DNA of 39,386 bases from Streptococcus danieliae (GTDB lineage: Bacteria; Bacillota; Bacilli; Lactobacillales; Streptococcaceae). Position numbers and translations under genes: made by a program. Of this stretch, positions 1 through 8,809 are shown one piece after another. The notes beneath the pieces were generated by a model. It saw only the letters and a program-made list of their open reading frames with translations, was not told the origin of the DNA and did no database searches. Position 1 is the stretch's first letter, and each line of letters opens with the position of its first letter. The stretch covers positions 1-39,386 of the forward strand of contig NZ_JACBXX010000104.1 in the NCBI RefSeq assembly GCF_013415245.1, written 5' to 3'.

Positions 1-453
1 TGGAAATCTCCGAAAGGCTGGAAATGCCGTCCCCATCAAGATAGTGTACAGAGTTTTAAGCGCAAGCTGAAGCGACTAACGACGAGGAAGTGGAGCATTG
101 ACCTAACGACACGGATTGAACGATTAAATTGGGTTATCCGCGGTTGGGTAAATTACTTCTCACTTGGTAATATGAAGACGATACTGACGCAAATAGATGA
201 GCGTTTACGAACTCGTATCCGAGTCATTATCTGGAAGCAATGGAAGAAAAAATCGAGACGACTATGGGGACTTCTGAAACTAGGTGTTCCGAAATGGATA
301 GCCGATAAAGTATCTGGCTGGGGTAACCACTATCAACTAGTGGCACAAAAGTCAGTCTTAAAGCGAGCTATATCAAAACCAGCCCTTACTAAAAGAGGAC
401 TGGTTTCTTGTCTAGATTTCTATCTTAAACGACATGCGTTAAAAGTTAGTTGA
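1..453 (+). CDS. ltrA: Group II intron reverse transcriptase/maturase, C-terminal part (5' truncated by window edge)
   Basis: The reading frame is open from base 1 and ends at the TGA at 451-453, so only about the last 150 residues of the intron-encoded protein are here. Visible marks of the family's C-terminal maturase (domain X) region are the phrase RLNWVIRGWVNYFSLGN at roughly residues 42-58 of the fragment, the tryptophan-rich WGNHYQLV stretch, and high Arg/Lys content. The catalytic RT motifs (YADD) and any HNH domain lie outside the window. The family binds its own intron RNA to help splicing and mobility. An internal ATG at 172 is not the true start. The stop codon directly abuts ribozyme domain V, the usual arrangement in bacterial introns. 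No frameshift is visible in this portion. Confidence 0.9.
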   Translation, partial: WKSPKGWKCRPHQDSVQSFKRKLKRLTTRKWSIDLTTRIERLNWVIRGWVNYFSLGNMKTILTQIDERLRTRIRVIIWKQWKKKSRRLWGLLKLGVPKWIADKVSGWGNHYQLVAQKSVLKRAISKPALTKRGLVSCLDFYLKRHALKVS

Positions 454-518
454 ACCGCCGTGTGCCGAACGGCACGCACGGTGGTGTGAGAGGGACTAGA
501 AATTAGCCTCTACTCGAT
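452..518 (+). ncRNA. Group II intron ribozyme domains V and VI, 3' end of intron
   Basis: Domain V is seen as a hairpin beginning GAACCGCCGTGTGCCG and closing with CGGCACGCACGGTGGT at 452-485. It is followed by a domain VI-like hairpin at 488-515 in which GAG/CTC and AGG/CCT segments pair around a short loop, leaving an unpaired A near 512 as branch-point candidate. The sequence CTACTCGAT at 510-518 resembles common bacterial group II intron 3' ends finishing in AY. I place the 3' splice junction at about 518, so host sequence resumes near 519. The stem pairing is read from the sequence; the branch point and exact junction are inferred. Confidence 0.78.
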
Positions 519-639
519 TTGGAACAGCTATTCTCAGCAGCTCTCTTTTGGTATACTTATACTCATTGAACATTAAATCCTGCGAGAGTTTGGATTTTGG
601 TGATTCGTGTGAGCCTATTGAAATGGAGGTGGTGGCTTC

Positions 640-1980
640 GTGCGTCCAACCGATTCGAATATTGAAAAAGTGAAGGTTTTCTTCCAAATCTTTTTGCCGA
701 TTTTAGTCTATCAGATGGCTAATTTTTCAGCCTCGTTTGTCGATACCATGATGACGGGCCAGTATGGAACTTTAGATTTAGCGGGGGTGGCCATGGCTAC
801 CAGTATTTGGCATCCGCTCTTTACGCTGGTGACAGGGACTATCTCGGCCTTGGTGCCGATTATTGGTCATCATTTGGGGCAGGGGCAGAGAGAGAAGGTT
901 GTGAGGGATGTCTGGCAGTTTATCTATCTGTCTTTGATCTTAGCGATCCTTTTCTTAATCATCATTGGTTTTGGTGCTCCGCTTTTATTAGAAAGTTTAG
1001 GCTTGCAAATAGAGGTTCTGAAGGTGGGGAAAGACTATCTTCACTTCATGTTGCTAGGGATTTTGCCCCTGCTCTTGTTTAGTGTTTTCCGGTCATTTTT
1101 TGATGCCTTGGGACTGACAAAGCTATCCATGTACCTGATGTTGTTGCTATTGCCCTTTAATGCCTTTTTTAACTATTTATTAATTTATGGAATCGGTCCG
1201 CTTCCGGAATTGGGAGGAGCAGGGGCGGGTTTAGGCACGTCTCTTGCCTATTGGGCTTTGCTGGTAGTAGTTGTAGGGGTCATGCTCTGGCATCCGCAAA
1301 TCAAATCCTATGGCGTTTTGAAACCCCAAGGGCTTTACTTTCCGGCCTTCAAAGAAGGATGGTTGTTGGGTTTGCCAATTGGGGGAGCTGTTTTTGTTGA
1401 ATCTGCCATATTTGCAACGGTTGGTTTCTTTATGGCTCGTTTTTCTTCCGAGGTGATTGCCAGTCACCAGGCAGCCATGAATTTTTCGAATTTGATGTAT
1501 GCCTTTCCGCTCAGTATTTCCATGGCTATGGCCATTATTATTTCTTATGAAAGAGGAGGCAAACGGCAGGCCGATGTGCTGGCTTATAGCCGGATTGGGC
1601 GGCTGATTGCGATTCTCTTTGCCGGAGTTACGCTAACCTTCCTCTATGTTTTCCGTGATCAAGTGGCAGCTCTCTATGGTAAAGATCCAGAATTTATCCG
1701 CTTAAGCAGTAATTTTTTGGTCTATGCCCTCTTTTTTCAATTTGCAGATGCCTTGGTATCCCCTGTTCAAGGTATTTTACGGGGCTACAAGGATACAAGT
1801 TATCCCTTTGTCATTGGACTGATTAGTTATTGGGGAATCGCCCTTCCCTTGGGCTATCTCTTGGATCGTGTATTTCAGTTAGGACCAGATGCTTACTGGA
1901 TTGGCTTGAATATTGGCCTATGGGCTTGTGCCTTCCTTTTGCCTTGGCGGATGGCCGCGGTCCAGAAGCGGGAGCTTTAA
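640..1980 (+). CDS. MATE-family multidrug/toxin exporter
   Basis: A 446-residue, very hydrophobic protein with about twelve predicted membrane segments in two six-helix halves, the usual size and layout for MATE (NorM/DinF-like) antiporters, which export cationic drugs or metabolites using a sodium or proton gradient. The N-terminal half has VYQMANFSASFVDTMMTGQ, a typical first-helix MATE signature, and the second half has the matching QAAMNFSNLMYAFPLSISMA segment. The start is GTG at 640, chosen because GGAGG at 625-629 sits 10 bases upstream. The gene begins about 120 bases after the predicted group II intron end, so the intron sits just upstream rather than inside it. Substrate cannot be told from sequence. 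It is followed by a strong bidirectional hairpin. Confidence 0.9.
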   Translation: MRPTDSNIEKVKVFFQIFLPILVYQMANFSASFVDTMMTGQYGTLDLAGVAMATSIWHPLFTLVTGTISALVPIIGHHLGQGQREKVVRDVWQFIYLSLILAILFLIIIGFGAPLLLESLGLQIEVLKVGKDYLHFMLLGILPLLLFSVFRSFFDALGLTKLSMYLMLLLLPFNAFFNYLLIYGIGPLPELGGAGAGLGTSLAYWALLVVVVGVMLWHPQIKSYGVLKPQGLYFPAFKEGWLLGLPIGGAVFVESAIFATVGFFMARFSSEVIASHQAAMNFSNLMYAFPLSISMAMAIIISYERGGKRQADVLAYSRIGRLIAILFAGVTLTFLYVFRDQVAALYGKDPEFIRLSSNFLVYALFFQFADALVSPVQGILRGYKDTSYPFVIGLISYWGIALPLGYLLDRVFQLGPDAYWIGLNIGLWACAFLLPWRMAAVQKREL

Positions 1981-1987
1981 GAATACT

Positions 1988-2017
1988 AAAAACGACAGTT
2001 TTGCGACTGTCGTTTTT
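1988..2017. terminator. Bidirectional intrinsic terminator between MATE gene and tautomerase pseudogene
   Basis: A 12-bp perfect stem AAAAACGACAGT / ACTGTCGTTTTT closes a six-base loop. It has A-runs on one side and T-runs on the other, so it can end both converging transcripts. Confidence 0.88.
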
Positions 2018-2026
2018 AGATACTTC

Positions 2027-2209
2027 CTATTTGGTTTTCATTTGTCCTTGGGGATAATAGGTTCCCTCAGGCAAGTCTTGAATAAAGACATGGATAGCTT
2101 CCTTGGGAGCTCCTGTGTGCTTCATAACAGATTCGGTTACTTCTGCAGCCAAGGCTTGTTTTTATTCCAGGCTTCGTCCTTCAAATAATTCGATTTTTAC
2201 AAATGGCAT
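2027..2209 (-). pseudogene. 4-oxalocrotonate tautomerase family protein, interrupted by a nonsense codon
   Basis: Read on the minus strand from the ATG at 2207-2209, the frame encodes MPFVKIELFEGRSLE, then TAA at 2162-2164 (codon 16), then continues in the same frame with KQALAAEVTESVMKH and HVFIQDLPEGTYYPQG to a TAG at 2027-2029. Total length, 60 codons plus stop, is exactly that of small 4-OT/DmpI-type tautomerases, whose catalytic residue is Pro after the initiator Met. The stop sits where such proteins usually have Gln (a CAA-to-TAA change would explain it), and no frameshift is needed. A good ribosome site (GGAGGAAG) precedes the ATG. The same gene next to tdk is common in streptococci. 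It is either a recent inactivation or a sequencing error; no function is expected from the 15-residue product. Confidence 0.85.
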
Positions 2210-2259
2210 TGTCTTCCTCCTTTAAAGCTATTCTACCATAAAGAGCCTCGGTAAAAGAC

Positions 2260-2288
2260 TGTAAATTTCCTGAGATTTAGTGTATAAT
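2260..2288 (+). promoter_or_regulatory. Probable tdk operon promoter
   Basis: A perfect TATAAT lies at 2283-2288 with a poor -35 (TGTAAA, 2260-2265) 17 bases upstream. It stands about 30 bases before the tdk ATG and after the divergent tautomerase pseudogene, so it probably drives the tdk-prfA-prmC-tsaC-glyA cluster. Confidence 0.6.
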
Positions 2289-2319
2289 TGGTAGAAATAA
2301 TTTTTTAGAAAGTTGAATC

Positions 2320-2901
2320 ATGGCGCAGCTCTATTTTAAGTATGGGACAATGAATTCAGGGAAGACCATTGAAATTCTTAAAGTAGCCCATAATTATGAA
2401 GAACAGGGGAAACGGGTCTTGATCATGACCTCGGCCCTAGATACCCGAGATGGCGTCGGAATGGTATCCAGTCGGATCGGCATGCGGCGGGAAGCCTTGG
2501 CCATTGACGATGAGTTTGATCTCTTTGGCTTTATTGAAAAAGAGCAAGAGGACCTTTATTGTGTCCTGATTGATGAAGCTCAATTTCTCAAGCGGCATCA
2601 TGTTTTTGCCCTGGCAAGGGTCGTGGATGAATTAGATATTCCGGTTATGGCCTTTGGTTTAAAGAATGATTTCCGAAATGAATTGTTCGAAGGTTCAAAA
2701 TACCTTTTACTCTTTGCAGATAAGATTGAAGAGATTAAGACCATTTGTCATTATTGTTCTAAAAAAGCAACCATGGTTCTCCGGATGCAAGATGGAAAGC
2801 CGCTGTATGATGGCGAACAAATTCAAATCGGGGGCAACGAAACCTATGTATCGGTTTGCAGAAGACATTATTTTAATCCAGAATTAGAAGGAGTTGTCTG
2901 A
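2320..2901 (+). CDS. tdk: Thymidine kinase
   Basis: Phosphorylates thymidine to dTMP with ATP in the salvage pathway. The 193-residue protein has the class II TK layout: P-loop GTMNSGKT at residues 9-16, the DEAQFL segment with the probable catalytic base Glu86, and a structural zinc site with Cys143, Cys146, Cys180 and His183. Length matches the bacterial family. The ribosome site is weak (AGAAAG a dozen bases upstream), but the ATG at 2320 matches the family N-terminus. It is followed after two bases by prfA, so the two genes are co-transcribed. Confidence 0.97.
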   Translation: MAQLYFKYGTMNSGKTIEILKVAHNYEEQGKRVLIMTSALDTRDGVGMVSSRIGMRREALAIDDEFDLFGFIEKEQEDLYCVLIDEAQFLKRHHVFALARVVDELDIPVMAFGLKNDFRNELFEGSKYLLLFADKIEEIKTICHYCSKKATMVLRMQDGKPLYDGEQIQIGGNETYVSVCRRHYFNPELEGVV

Positions 2902-2903
2902 GG

Positions 2904-3983
2904 ATGAATATTTATGATCAATTACAAGCGGTGGAAGATCGCTATGAGGAGTTGGGGGAACTTTTGAGTGATCCCCAGGTCGTCAGCGATACCAAACGCT
3001 TTATGGAGCTTTCTCGTGAAGAGGCTTCGACACGGGAAACAGTAGCTACCTATCGGGAATACAAGCGGGTCCTACAGTCCATTACAGATGCAGAAGAGAT
3101 GATTAAGGATGCCGCTGGTGATGCCGAGTTGGAAGAAATGGCTAAGATGGAATTGAAAGAATCCAAGCAGGCCAAAGAAGATTATGAAGCTCAATTGAAA
3201 ATCCTCTTATTGCCCAAGGATCCAAATGATGATAAAAACATTATCTTGGAAATTCGGGGAGCAGCTGGTGGCGATGAGGCGGCCCTCTTTGCAGGGGACC
3301 TCTTGACCATGTACCAGAAATATGCAGAAACCCAAGGCTGGCGCTTTGAAGTTATGGAAACTTCGATGAATGGTGTTGGTGGTTTTAAAGAAGTTGTCGC
3401 TATGGTCTCTGGCCAATCTGTTTATTCCAAGCTCAAATATGAATCCGGTGCGCATCGGGTTCAGCGGGTTCCAGTGACAGAGAGTCAAGGCCGCGTGCAC
3501 ACCTCAACGGCAACTGTCTTGGTTATGCCAGAAATCGAAGAAGTGGAATACGACATTGATCCTAAAGACCTGCGGGTGGATATCTACCATGCCTCAGGAG
3601 CTGGTGGTCAGAACGTCAATAAGGTGGCGACTGCCGTTCGGATTGTGCATTTGCCAACCAATATTAAGGTTGAAATGCAGGAAGAACGGACCCAGCAAAA
3701 AAATCGTGATAAGGCTATGAAAATCATCCGTGCCCGGGTGGCGGATCATTTTGCCCAGATTGCCCAAGACGAGCAGGATGCTGAACGTAAATCAACCATC
3801 GGTACGGGTGACCGTTCCGAACGGATTCGGACCTATAACTTCCCACAGAATCGCGTAACAGACCATCGAATCGGTTTGACCCTGCAAAAGTTAGATAGTA
3901 TTTTATCCGGTAAGTTAGATGAAGTGGTCGATGCCTTGGTCTTGTATGATCAGACGCAGAAATTAGAGGCTTTGAACCAGTAG
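2904..3983 (+). CDS. prfA: Peptide chain release factor 1
   Basis: Recognises UAA and UAG in the ribosomal A site and triggers peptide release. The 359-residue protein has the RF1 codon-reading tripeptide in its PxT form (Pro190-Val-Thr192), which separates it from RF2 (SPF), and the GGQ catalytic motif at 234-236 within [10 protein letters not shown]. It is full length. The ATG at 2904 lies just after the tdk stop, with AGGAGTTG and GAGG in the tdk tail serving as ribosome site. Its stop codon TAG directly abuts the ATG of prmC, whose product methylates the GGQ glutamine, a conserved functional pairing. Confidence 0.98.
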   Translation: MNIYDQLQAVEDRYEELGELLSDPQVVSDTKRFMELSREEASTRETVATYREYKRVLQSITDAEEMIKDAAGDAELEEMAKMELKESKQAKEDYEAQLKILLLPKDPNDDKNIILEIRGAAGGDEAALFAGDLLTMYQKYAETQGWRFEVMETSMNGVGGFKEVVAMVSGQSVYSKLKYESGAHRVQRVPVTESQGRVHTSTATVLVMPEIEEVEYDIDPKDLRVDIYHASGAGGQNVNKVATAVRIVHLPTNIKVEMQEERTQQKNRDKAMKIIRARVADHFAQIAQDEQDAERKSTIGTGDRSERIRTYNFPQNRVTDHRIGLTLQKLDSILSGKLDEVVDALVLYDQTQKLEALNQ

Positions 3984-4829
3984 ATGAAATACAGCCAACG
4001 ATTCCAAGAATTTCACCAACAACTCATACAAGTTGGCGAAGAGCCGGAAGCCTTTGATTTTCTAATCCGTCAAGTCTTTGACTGGACCTTTACTGATTTT
4101 GTTTTCTTTTTGCAAAAAGAAGAAGAGGCTGAGGTGTTAGCCCAGCTGGAGTCCTACCATAAGCGCCTGATGGCCCATGAACCGGTCCAGTATATTCTTG
4201 GCAAAACAGACTTTGCTGATCTGGAATTTCTAGTAGATGAACGAGTTTTAATTCCCAGGCCAGAAACAGCAGAGTTAGTTGATTTGCTTTTGGCAGAAAA
4301 TCCCGACCAGAATCTACGAATGGTAGATGTGGGAACGGGGAGTGGCGCCATTGCCCTATCAGTGGCCCACAAAAGACCGACTTGGGAGGTTTGGGCGTCC
4401 GATATTTCTCAGGCGGCGCTAGAAGTTGCTGACCTTAATCGTGAGCGACTAGGCTTGCAGGAGCAGGTACGTTTGTTGCAAAGTGATCTATTGGGAGATT
4501 TGACAGGACTCTTTGATATTATTGTGTCAAATCCGCCCTACATTGCTTGGGAAGATCGGGAGGAAGTCGGTTTGAACGTCCTCCACTCAGAACCCCATAC
4601 AGCCTTATTTGCAGAGGAAGATGGTTTAGCCCTGTACAGAAAATTAGCCGTAGAATCACGAGCTTCTTTAAAACCCAGAGGTAAGATTTATTTAGAGATT
4701 GGCTATAAGCAGGGGCAAGCGGTCCAAGGTCTCTTTCAAGCAGCTTTTCCCAAGGCTCGTGTTAGAGTGCTGCAGGATCAATTTGGACAGGATCGGATGG
4801 TGGTAGTAGATGGAAATCTTAAAGAATGA
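3984..4829 (+). CDS. prmC: Release factor glutamine methyltransferase
   Basis: Methylates the GGQ glutamine of RF1/RF2 using S-adenosylmethionine. The 281-residue protein has an N-terminal helical region that docks the release factor, the SAM-binding motif DVGTGSG at 115-121, and the diagnostic NPPY motif at 183-186. A PRPET segment near residues 91-95 is typical of the family. The start codon is immediately after the prfA stop (TAGATG), implying coupled translation, and the 3' end overlaps tsaC by 20 bases. Confidence 0.96.
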   Translation: MKYSQRFQEFHQQLIQVGEEPEAFDFLIRQVFDWTFTDFVFFLQKEEEAEVLAQLESYHKRLMAHEPVQYILGKTDFADLEFLVDERVLIPRPETAELVDLLLAENPDQNLRMVDVGTGSGAIALSVAHKRPTWEVWASDISQAALEVADLNRERLGLQEQVRLLQSDLLGDLTGLFDIIVSNPPYIAWEDREEVGLNVLHSEPHTALFAEEDGLALYRKLAVESRASLKPRGKIYLEIGYKQGQAVQGLFQAAFPKARVRVLQDQFGQDRMVVVDGNLKE

Positions 4830-5409
4830 GTTAGAAGCTGGTCGAGCTGTGATTTTGCCAACGGAAACGGTTTATGGACTTTTTGCCAAAGCCTTGGACC
4901 AAGACGCAGTGGATTTGGTTTATAGGCTTAAACAGAGGCCCAGAGATAAGGCCATGAATCTCAATATTGCGAACCTTGATCAAGTAACAGAATACGCGGA
5001 TGAGATTCCCCCTTATTTTCAAGACCTAGTGGCCCACTTTTGGCCCGGTCCCTTGACCATTCTTCTAAAGGCAGGGGACAATGTTCCGGTTTGGATCAAT
5101 TCCGGTTTACCAACGGTTGGTTTTCGGATGCCGGACCATCCCTTGACGCTGCAACTCATTCAGGAAACCGGTCCTTTGATTGGCCCATCTGCTAATTTAA
5201 GTGGTGCCAGTAGTGGTCAGAAGTTCCAGGACATTCAACAAGATATTTCTGTCCCGGGTTTAGCAGATGATGCCTTTTTAACAGGAGTTGACTCGACGAT
5301 TCTCGATTTATCCCAAGAGCCGGCTCGGATTCTCAGGCAAGGTGCCATTACCCAGGAAGACTTACAAGCAGTGATTCCCCAGTTAAACTTTAAAGAGGTG
5401 GAAAAATGA
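4810..5409 (+). CDS. tsaC: L-threonylcarbamoyladenylate synthase (Sua5/YrdC/YwlC family)
   Basis: Makes threonylcarbamoyl-AMP from threonine, bicarbonate and ATP, the first step of the t6A37 modification of ANN-decoding tRNAs. The 199-residue protein shows PTETVYGL at residues 17-24 and the [11 protein letters not shown] motif, both in the YrdC fold's nucleotide-binding face. It is the short YrdC type without the C-terminal Sua5 extension. It begins inside the 3' end of prmC (20-base overlap) and its last four bases overlap glyA (ATGA). The prmC-tsaC arrangement is widespread in Firmicutes. Confidence 0.94.
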   Translation: MEILKNELEAGRAVILPTETVYGLFAKALDQDAVDLVYRLKQRPRDKAMNLNIANLDQVTEYADEIPPYFQDLVAHFWPGPLTILLKAGDNVPVWINSGLPTVGFRMPDHPLTLQLIQETGPLIGPSANLSGASSGQKFQDIQQDISVPGLADDAFLTGVDSTILDLSQEPARILRQGAITQEDLQAVIPQLNFKEVEK

Positions 5410-6662
5410 TTTTTGAAAATACGGATTACCGCAACTATGACCCAGAACTATGGGCAGCAATCGATGCAGAAACCAAACGCCAGGAAGAAAATATTGAATT
5501 GATTGCGTCGGAAAATGTTGTTTCCAAAGCCGTTATGGCTGCCCAAGGTTCCCTGCTGACCAATAAATATGCAGAGGGCTATCCTGGACGTCGTTACTAC
5601 GGTGGTACAGAGGCTGTTGATGTGGTCGAAAATCTCGCCATTGAACGGGCTAAAGAAATTTTTGGAGCTGGCTTTGCCAATGTCCAACCGCATTCGGGCT
5701 CCCAGGCTAATGCTGCGGCTTATATGGCCTTGGTGCAACCAGGAGATACCATTCTAGGAATGGATTTGTCAGCGGGTGGCCATTTGACCCATGGGTCACC
5801 GGTTAGTTTTTCTGGAAAAACCTATCAGTTTATCCCTTATAATGTTGATCCAGAGACAGAATTGCTGTCCTACGATGAATTAGAATCCTTAGCCAAGGAA
5901 CACCAACCAAAACTGATTGTGGCTGGAGCCTCTGCCTATTCTCGGATTCTCGATTTTGAACGCCTGCGTCAGATTGCGGACTCGGTCAATGCCTACCTCA
6001 TGGTTGATATGGCCCATATTGCCGGTTTGGTAGCTGCGGGTCTTCATCCTAATCCCATACCTTTTGCCCATGTGGTAACGTCTACAACCCACAAAACCCT
6101 CCGGGGGCCACGGGGGGGCTTGATCCTGACCAATGATGAAGACTTGGCCAAGAAAATCAATTCAGCGATTTTCCCAGGCCTTCAAGGTGGTCCCCTAGAG
6201 CATGTGATTGCTGCTAAGGCAGTTGCTTTTAAAGAGGTGCTGGATCCAGCCTTCAAAGATTACATGCAACAGGTTTTAAAAAACACTCAAGCCATGGTTG
6301 AAGTTTTCCTTCAAGATGAGGAATTCCGTGTGATTTCTGGTGGATCTGACAATCACCTCTTTATGGTTGATGTGACAAAGGTCGTTGAAAATGGAAAAGT
6401 TGCCCAACAACTCCTGGATGATGTTCATATTACCTTGAACAAAAATTCCATTCCATACGAGCAACTATCACCTTTTAAAACCTCTGGTATCCGTATCGGA
6501 ACTCCAGCCATCACAGCTCGTGGCTTTAAGGAAGAAGAAGCTCGGAAGGTCGCTGCCTTGATTATTAAAACCTTGAAAGCAGCAGATCAGCCAGCTGTCC
6601 TAGAAGAAGTGAAGGCAGAGGTGGCTGAATTGACCAGTGCCTTCCCGCTATACAAGGATTAG
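5406..6662 (+). CDS. glyA: Serine hydroxymethyltransferase
   Basis: A PLP enzyme interconverting serine plus tetrahydrofolate with glycine plus 5,10-methylene-THF, the main one-carbon source. The 418-residue length is standard. The PLP lysine is Lys230 in [13 protein letters not shown]; Asp201 and His204 in DMAHIAG stack on and hold the cofactor. GAGG at 5395-5398 lies eight bases before the ATG. In several streptococci an acetyltransferase gene sits between tsaC and glyA; here the two overlap directly by four bases. Methylene-THF made here feeds the thymidylate/folate route in which folA, 1.6 kb downstream, acts. Confidence 0.98.
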   Translation: MIFENTDYRNYDPELWAAIDAETKRQEENIELIASENVVSKAVMAAQGSLLTNKYAEGYPGRRYYGGTEAVDVVENLAIERAKEIFGAGFANVQPHSGSQANAAAYMALVQPGDTILGMDLSAGGHLTHGSPVSFSGKTYQFIPYNVDPETELLSYDELESLAKEHQPKLIVAGASAYSRILDFERLRQIADSVNAYLMVDMAHIAGLVAAGLHPNPIPFAHVVTSTTHKTLRGPRGGLILTNDEDLAKKINSAIFPGLQGGPLEHVIAAKAVAFKEVLDPAFKDYMQQVLKNTQAMVEVFLQDEEFRVISGGSDNHLFMVDVTKVVENGKVAQQLLDDVHITLNKNSIPYEQLSPFKTSGIRIGTPAITARGFKEEEARKVAALIIKTLKAADQPAVLEEVKAEVAELTSAFPLYKD

Positions 6663-6663
6663 T

Positions 6664-7635
6664 ATGGACATTTATATTAAGGAAGCGATTATCCATCAAT
6701 TTTCACCCCAAAGTTTAGACCTGCAATTTTCCAAAGAACCCCTCGAATTATCCCCTCGTATTGATGAATACCTTCGGAAAAAAATTGAAAAAGTCTATTC
6801 AGAGGATGCTAAAAAAGGTGCTTTCGACTCGGAAAACACCTTTTTCAGCCATATCCAAGATGATTTGATGACAAGCTCGCGAACAATTAGTCAGCTCTGG
6901 TTAGAAGCCTTTAAAGAGGCTGAGAACCAGAAAATGAACGATTTGATTTTTGTTGGCTTTGAGAAAGAAGGGCAGAGCCATTTTGCCTTTTTACGCTTGG
7001 TCCTTCGCGATAGTTTGACTGATTTAGGTCAAGAAGAGAACCGAATTCAGTTAACGCAGAACCATTTACCTGGTTTTGGAGCTAGTCCAGATGAAGGTTT
7101 GGTTGTGAATCGGGTGACTGGTCAGTACTTTTTATTGGAAAAGCGCATCAAAGCTCAGGGCAGTTTCCTTCATTATTTTTCGGAAAAATTATTGGAAGTA
7201 GAGTTAGCTCCGTCTCCCAAAAAATCAATCCAGACGATGGAAAAAGCGGCTCAAAAAATTGCTGAAAGTTTTCAAGCAGATGATTTCCAATTCCAATCAA
7301 AACTTAAATCCTCCTTGCATAAAAACTTAGAGGAGAAGCAGGAGTTACGGCCAGAGGATATTGCTAATGATTTGTTTCAAGACAATTTGACAGCTCGTCT
7401 AACCTTTATTGATCAGATGAAGGAGGAAATTCCTGAAACGATTCAGTTTCAAGAGATCGATAGCCAACGTCAATTGAAGCGATTGGAAAATCAGAAGCTA
7501 TCGCTGTCGAATGGAATCCAGCTAATTGTACCTAATCCAGTTTATGAAGACGCGGAATCAGTGGAGTTTATCATGAATGAGGATGGCACCTATTCGATTC
7601 TGATCAAAAATGTGGATGCGATTGAGAGTCTCTAA
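6664..7635 (+). CDS. Nucleoid-associated protein, YejK/NdpA family
   Basis: A 323-residue acidic and Lys-rich protein starting MDIYIKEAIIHQFS and resembling the 37-kDa nucleoid-associated family (YejK/NdpA), which is DNA associated but poorly understood. I use the ATG at 6664, one base after the glyA stop, with AAGGA about seven bases upstream; a GTG at 6637 inside glyA would add nine residues and has no better ribosome site. Mid-protein features include NRVTGQYFLLEKRIK and long charged helices. It overlaps the next gene by one base (TAATG), so it belongs to the glyA operon. Family assignment rests on my recognition of the N-terminus and on gene order, not on catalytic residues. Confidence 0.8.
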   Translation: MDIYIKEAIIHQFSPQSLDLQFSKEPLELSPRIDEYLRKKIEKVYSEDAKKGAFDSENTFFSHIQDDLMTSSRTISQLWLEAFKEAENQKMNDLIFVGFEKEGQSHFAFLRLVLRDSLTDLGQEENRIQLTQNHLPGFGASPDEGLVVNRVTGQYFLLEKRIKAQGSFLHYFSEKLLEVELAPSPKKSIQTMEKAAQKIAESFQADDFQFQSKLKSSLHKNLEEKQELRPEDIANDLFQDNLTARLTFIDQMKEEIPETIQFQEIDSQRQLKRLENQKLSLSNGIQLIVPNPVYEDAESVEFIMNEDGTYSILIKNVDAIESL

Positions 7636-8240
7636 TGTTAAAACGATGTGTGAGTTTACTAGTATTAGTTTTATTGGTCCTAGGATTGTGGCGAGCCTGG
7701 CAGACTGCTCAAACCGTGGCCCGTGTGCGTCAGTTCCAACCGATGGTGGAAGCAGCTTTAAGCAAGGAAAATTCATCCTTGGATCCTGATTTGGTGCTGG
7801 CGATTATTTATACAGAAACCAAGGGCCAAGGCCAGGATATTATGCAGGCCAGTGAAAGTTTGACCGGTCAAGTCGACTCCTTGGCCAGTCCCCAAGAAAG
7901 TGTTGCTCATGGGGTGAAAACACTCAACAATTATTATCTCCATAGTCAAGAATTAGGGGTTGATGAATGGACTGCGGTTCAAGCCTATAATTTTGGAGAG
8001 GCCTATATCGATTATGTGGCAGAAAATGGCCAGAAAACCAGTCTCGATCTGGCACGCGCCTATTCTCGAGATGTTGTAGCACCGAGTCTAGGAAATTCCA
8101 AGGGCGAGACCTATTCCTATTGGACCCCCATTTCAATCTTTCATGGGGCAGAACTTTACCGCGATGGTGGAAATTATTTTTATGCCAATCAAGTTCGCTT
8201 GAATTTAGATGTGATTCGTTTTTTTGAGCGTTTTAGCTAG
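7635..8240 (+). CDS. Membrane-anchored lysozyme-like protein (PvaA-like)
   Basis: A 201-residue protein with an uncleaved-looking N-terminal membrane helix (residues 5-20, LLVLVLLVLGLWRAW after Lys/Arg) and an extracellular lysozyme-like domain. The segment PDLVLAIIYTETKGQGQDIMQASES places Glu in the position expected for the catalytic acid of SLT/lysozyme-fold muramidases, and VQAYNFGEAYIDYV matches the second conserved helix. It resembles pneumococcal vaccine antigen A, which occupies the same place after glyA in pneumococcus. Likely role is peptidoglycan cleavage at the cell surface. The ATG at 7635 overlaps the upstream stop. Activity is not demonstrated by sequence. Confidence 0.85.
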   Translation: MLKRCVSLLVLVLLVLGLWRAWQTAQTVARVRQFQPMVEAALSKENSSLDPDLVLAIIYTETKGQGQDIMQASESLTGQVDSLASPQESVAHGVKTLNNYYLHSQELGVDEWTAVQAYNFGEAYIDYVAENGQKTSLDLARAYSRDVVAPSLGNSKGETYSYWTPISIFHGAELYRDGGNYFYANQVRLNLDVIRFFERFS

Positions 8241-8268
8241 CTTGATTTCCCCATTTTGGGTTCGCTTT

Positions 8269-8277
8269 TGATAAAAT
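8269..8277 (+). promoter_or_regulatory. Possible extended -10 promoter for folA
   Basis: TGATAAAAT (TG-n-TAAAAT) sits about 30 bases before the folA start in the 65-base gap after the lysozyme-like gene. A TTGATT at 8242 is too far (24 bases) for a normal -35, so the call rests on the extended -10 only. Confidence 0.45.
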
Positions 8278-8305
8278 AAAAACAAGCAAGTAAGGGGGGA
8301 ACAAG

Positions 8306-8806
8306 GTGCCCAAGAAAATAAAAGCGATTTGGGCTCAAGATCAGGAAGGTTTAATTGGCCAAGATGGTCATCTTCCCTGGCGTATTCCAGAAGAATTGAG
8401 TCATTTCAAAACCACAACCATGGGCCAGGCCCTGCTAATGGGACGTGTCACCTTTGATGGAATGGGGCGACGTGTCTTACCGGGCCGGACAAGTCTGATT
8501 CTAACGCGGGATCCGGATTACCAAGTTGACCATCCGGATGTTTTGGTTTGCCATTCTGTTGAGCAGGTTTTGGACTGGTACCAGAAGCAGGATTTGGATC
8601 TCTATGTCATCGGTGGCCGAGAGATTTTCTGTGCTTTTGAAGATTACCTGGATGAACTGGTGTGTTCGGAGATTCATGGGAAGTTTGCAGGAGATGTTTA
8701 TTTTCCAAAAGCTTTTTCTTGGCAGTCCTTTGAGCTGTTTGAGCGTTTAGAGCAGCCAACCGCCTCTATTCCCTTTACAATTTATAAATATAGGAGGACA
8801 GCATAA
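8306..8806 (+). CDS. folA: Dihydrofolate reductase
   Basis: Reduces dihydrofolate to tetrahydrofolate with NADPH; the target of trimethoprim. The 166-residue protein begins PKKIKAIWAQDQEGLIGQDGHLPWRIPEEL, containing the substrate-binding LPW and the catalytic acidic residue of PEEL. GRVTFDGMGRRVLPGRT holds the NADPH-binding Arg-Thr, and YVIGGREIF the second dinucleotide contact. The start is GTG at 8306 preceded by AAGGGGGGAAC. It stands just before clpX, as in many streptococci. Nothing in the visible active-site segments is obviously unusual; resistance status cannot be called from eye inspection. Confidence 0.97.
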   Translation: MPKKIKAIWAQDQEGLIGQDGHLPWRIPEELSHFKTTTMGQALLMGRVTFDGMGRRVLPGRTSLILTRDPDYQVDHPDVLVCHSVEQVLDWYQKQDLDLYVIGGREIFCAFEDYLDELVCSEIHGKFAGDVYFPKAFSWQSFELFERLEQPTASIPFTIYKYRRTA

Positions 8807-8809
8807 AAA

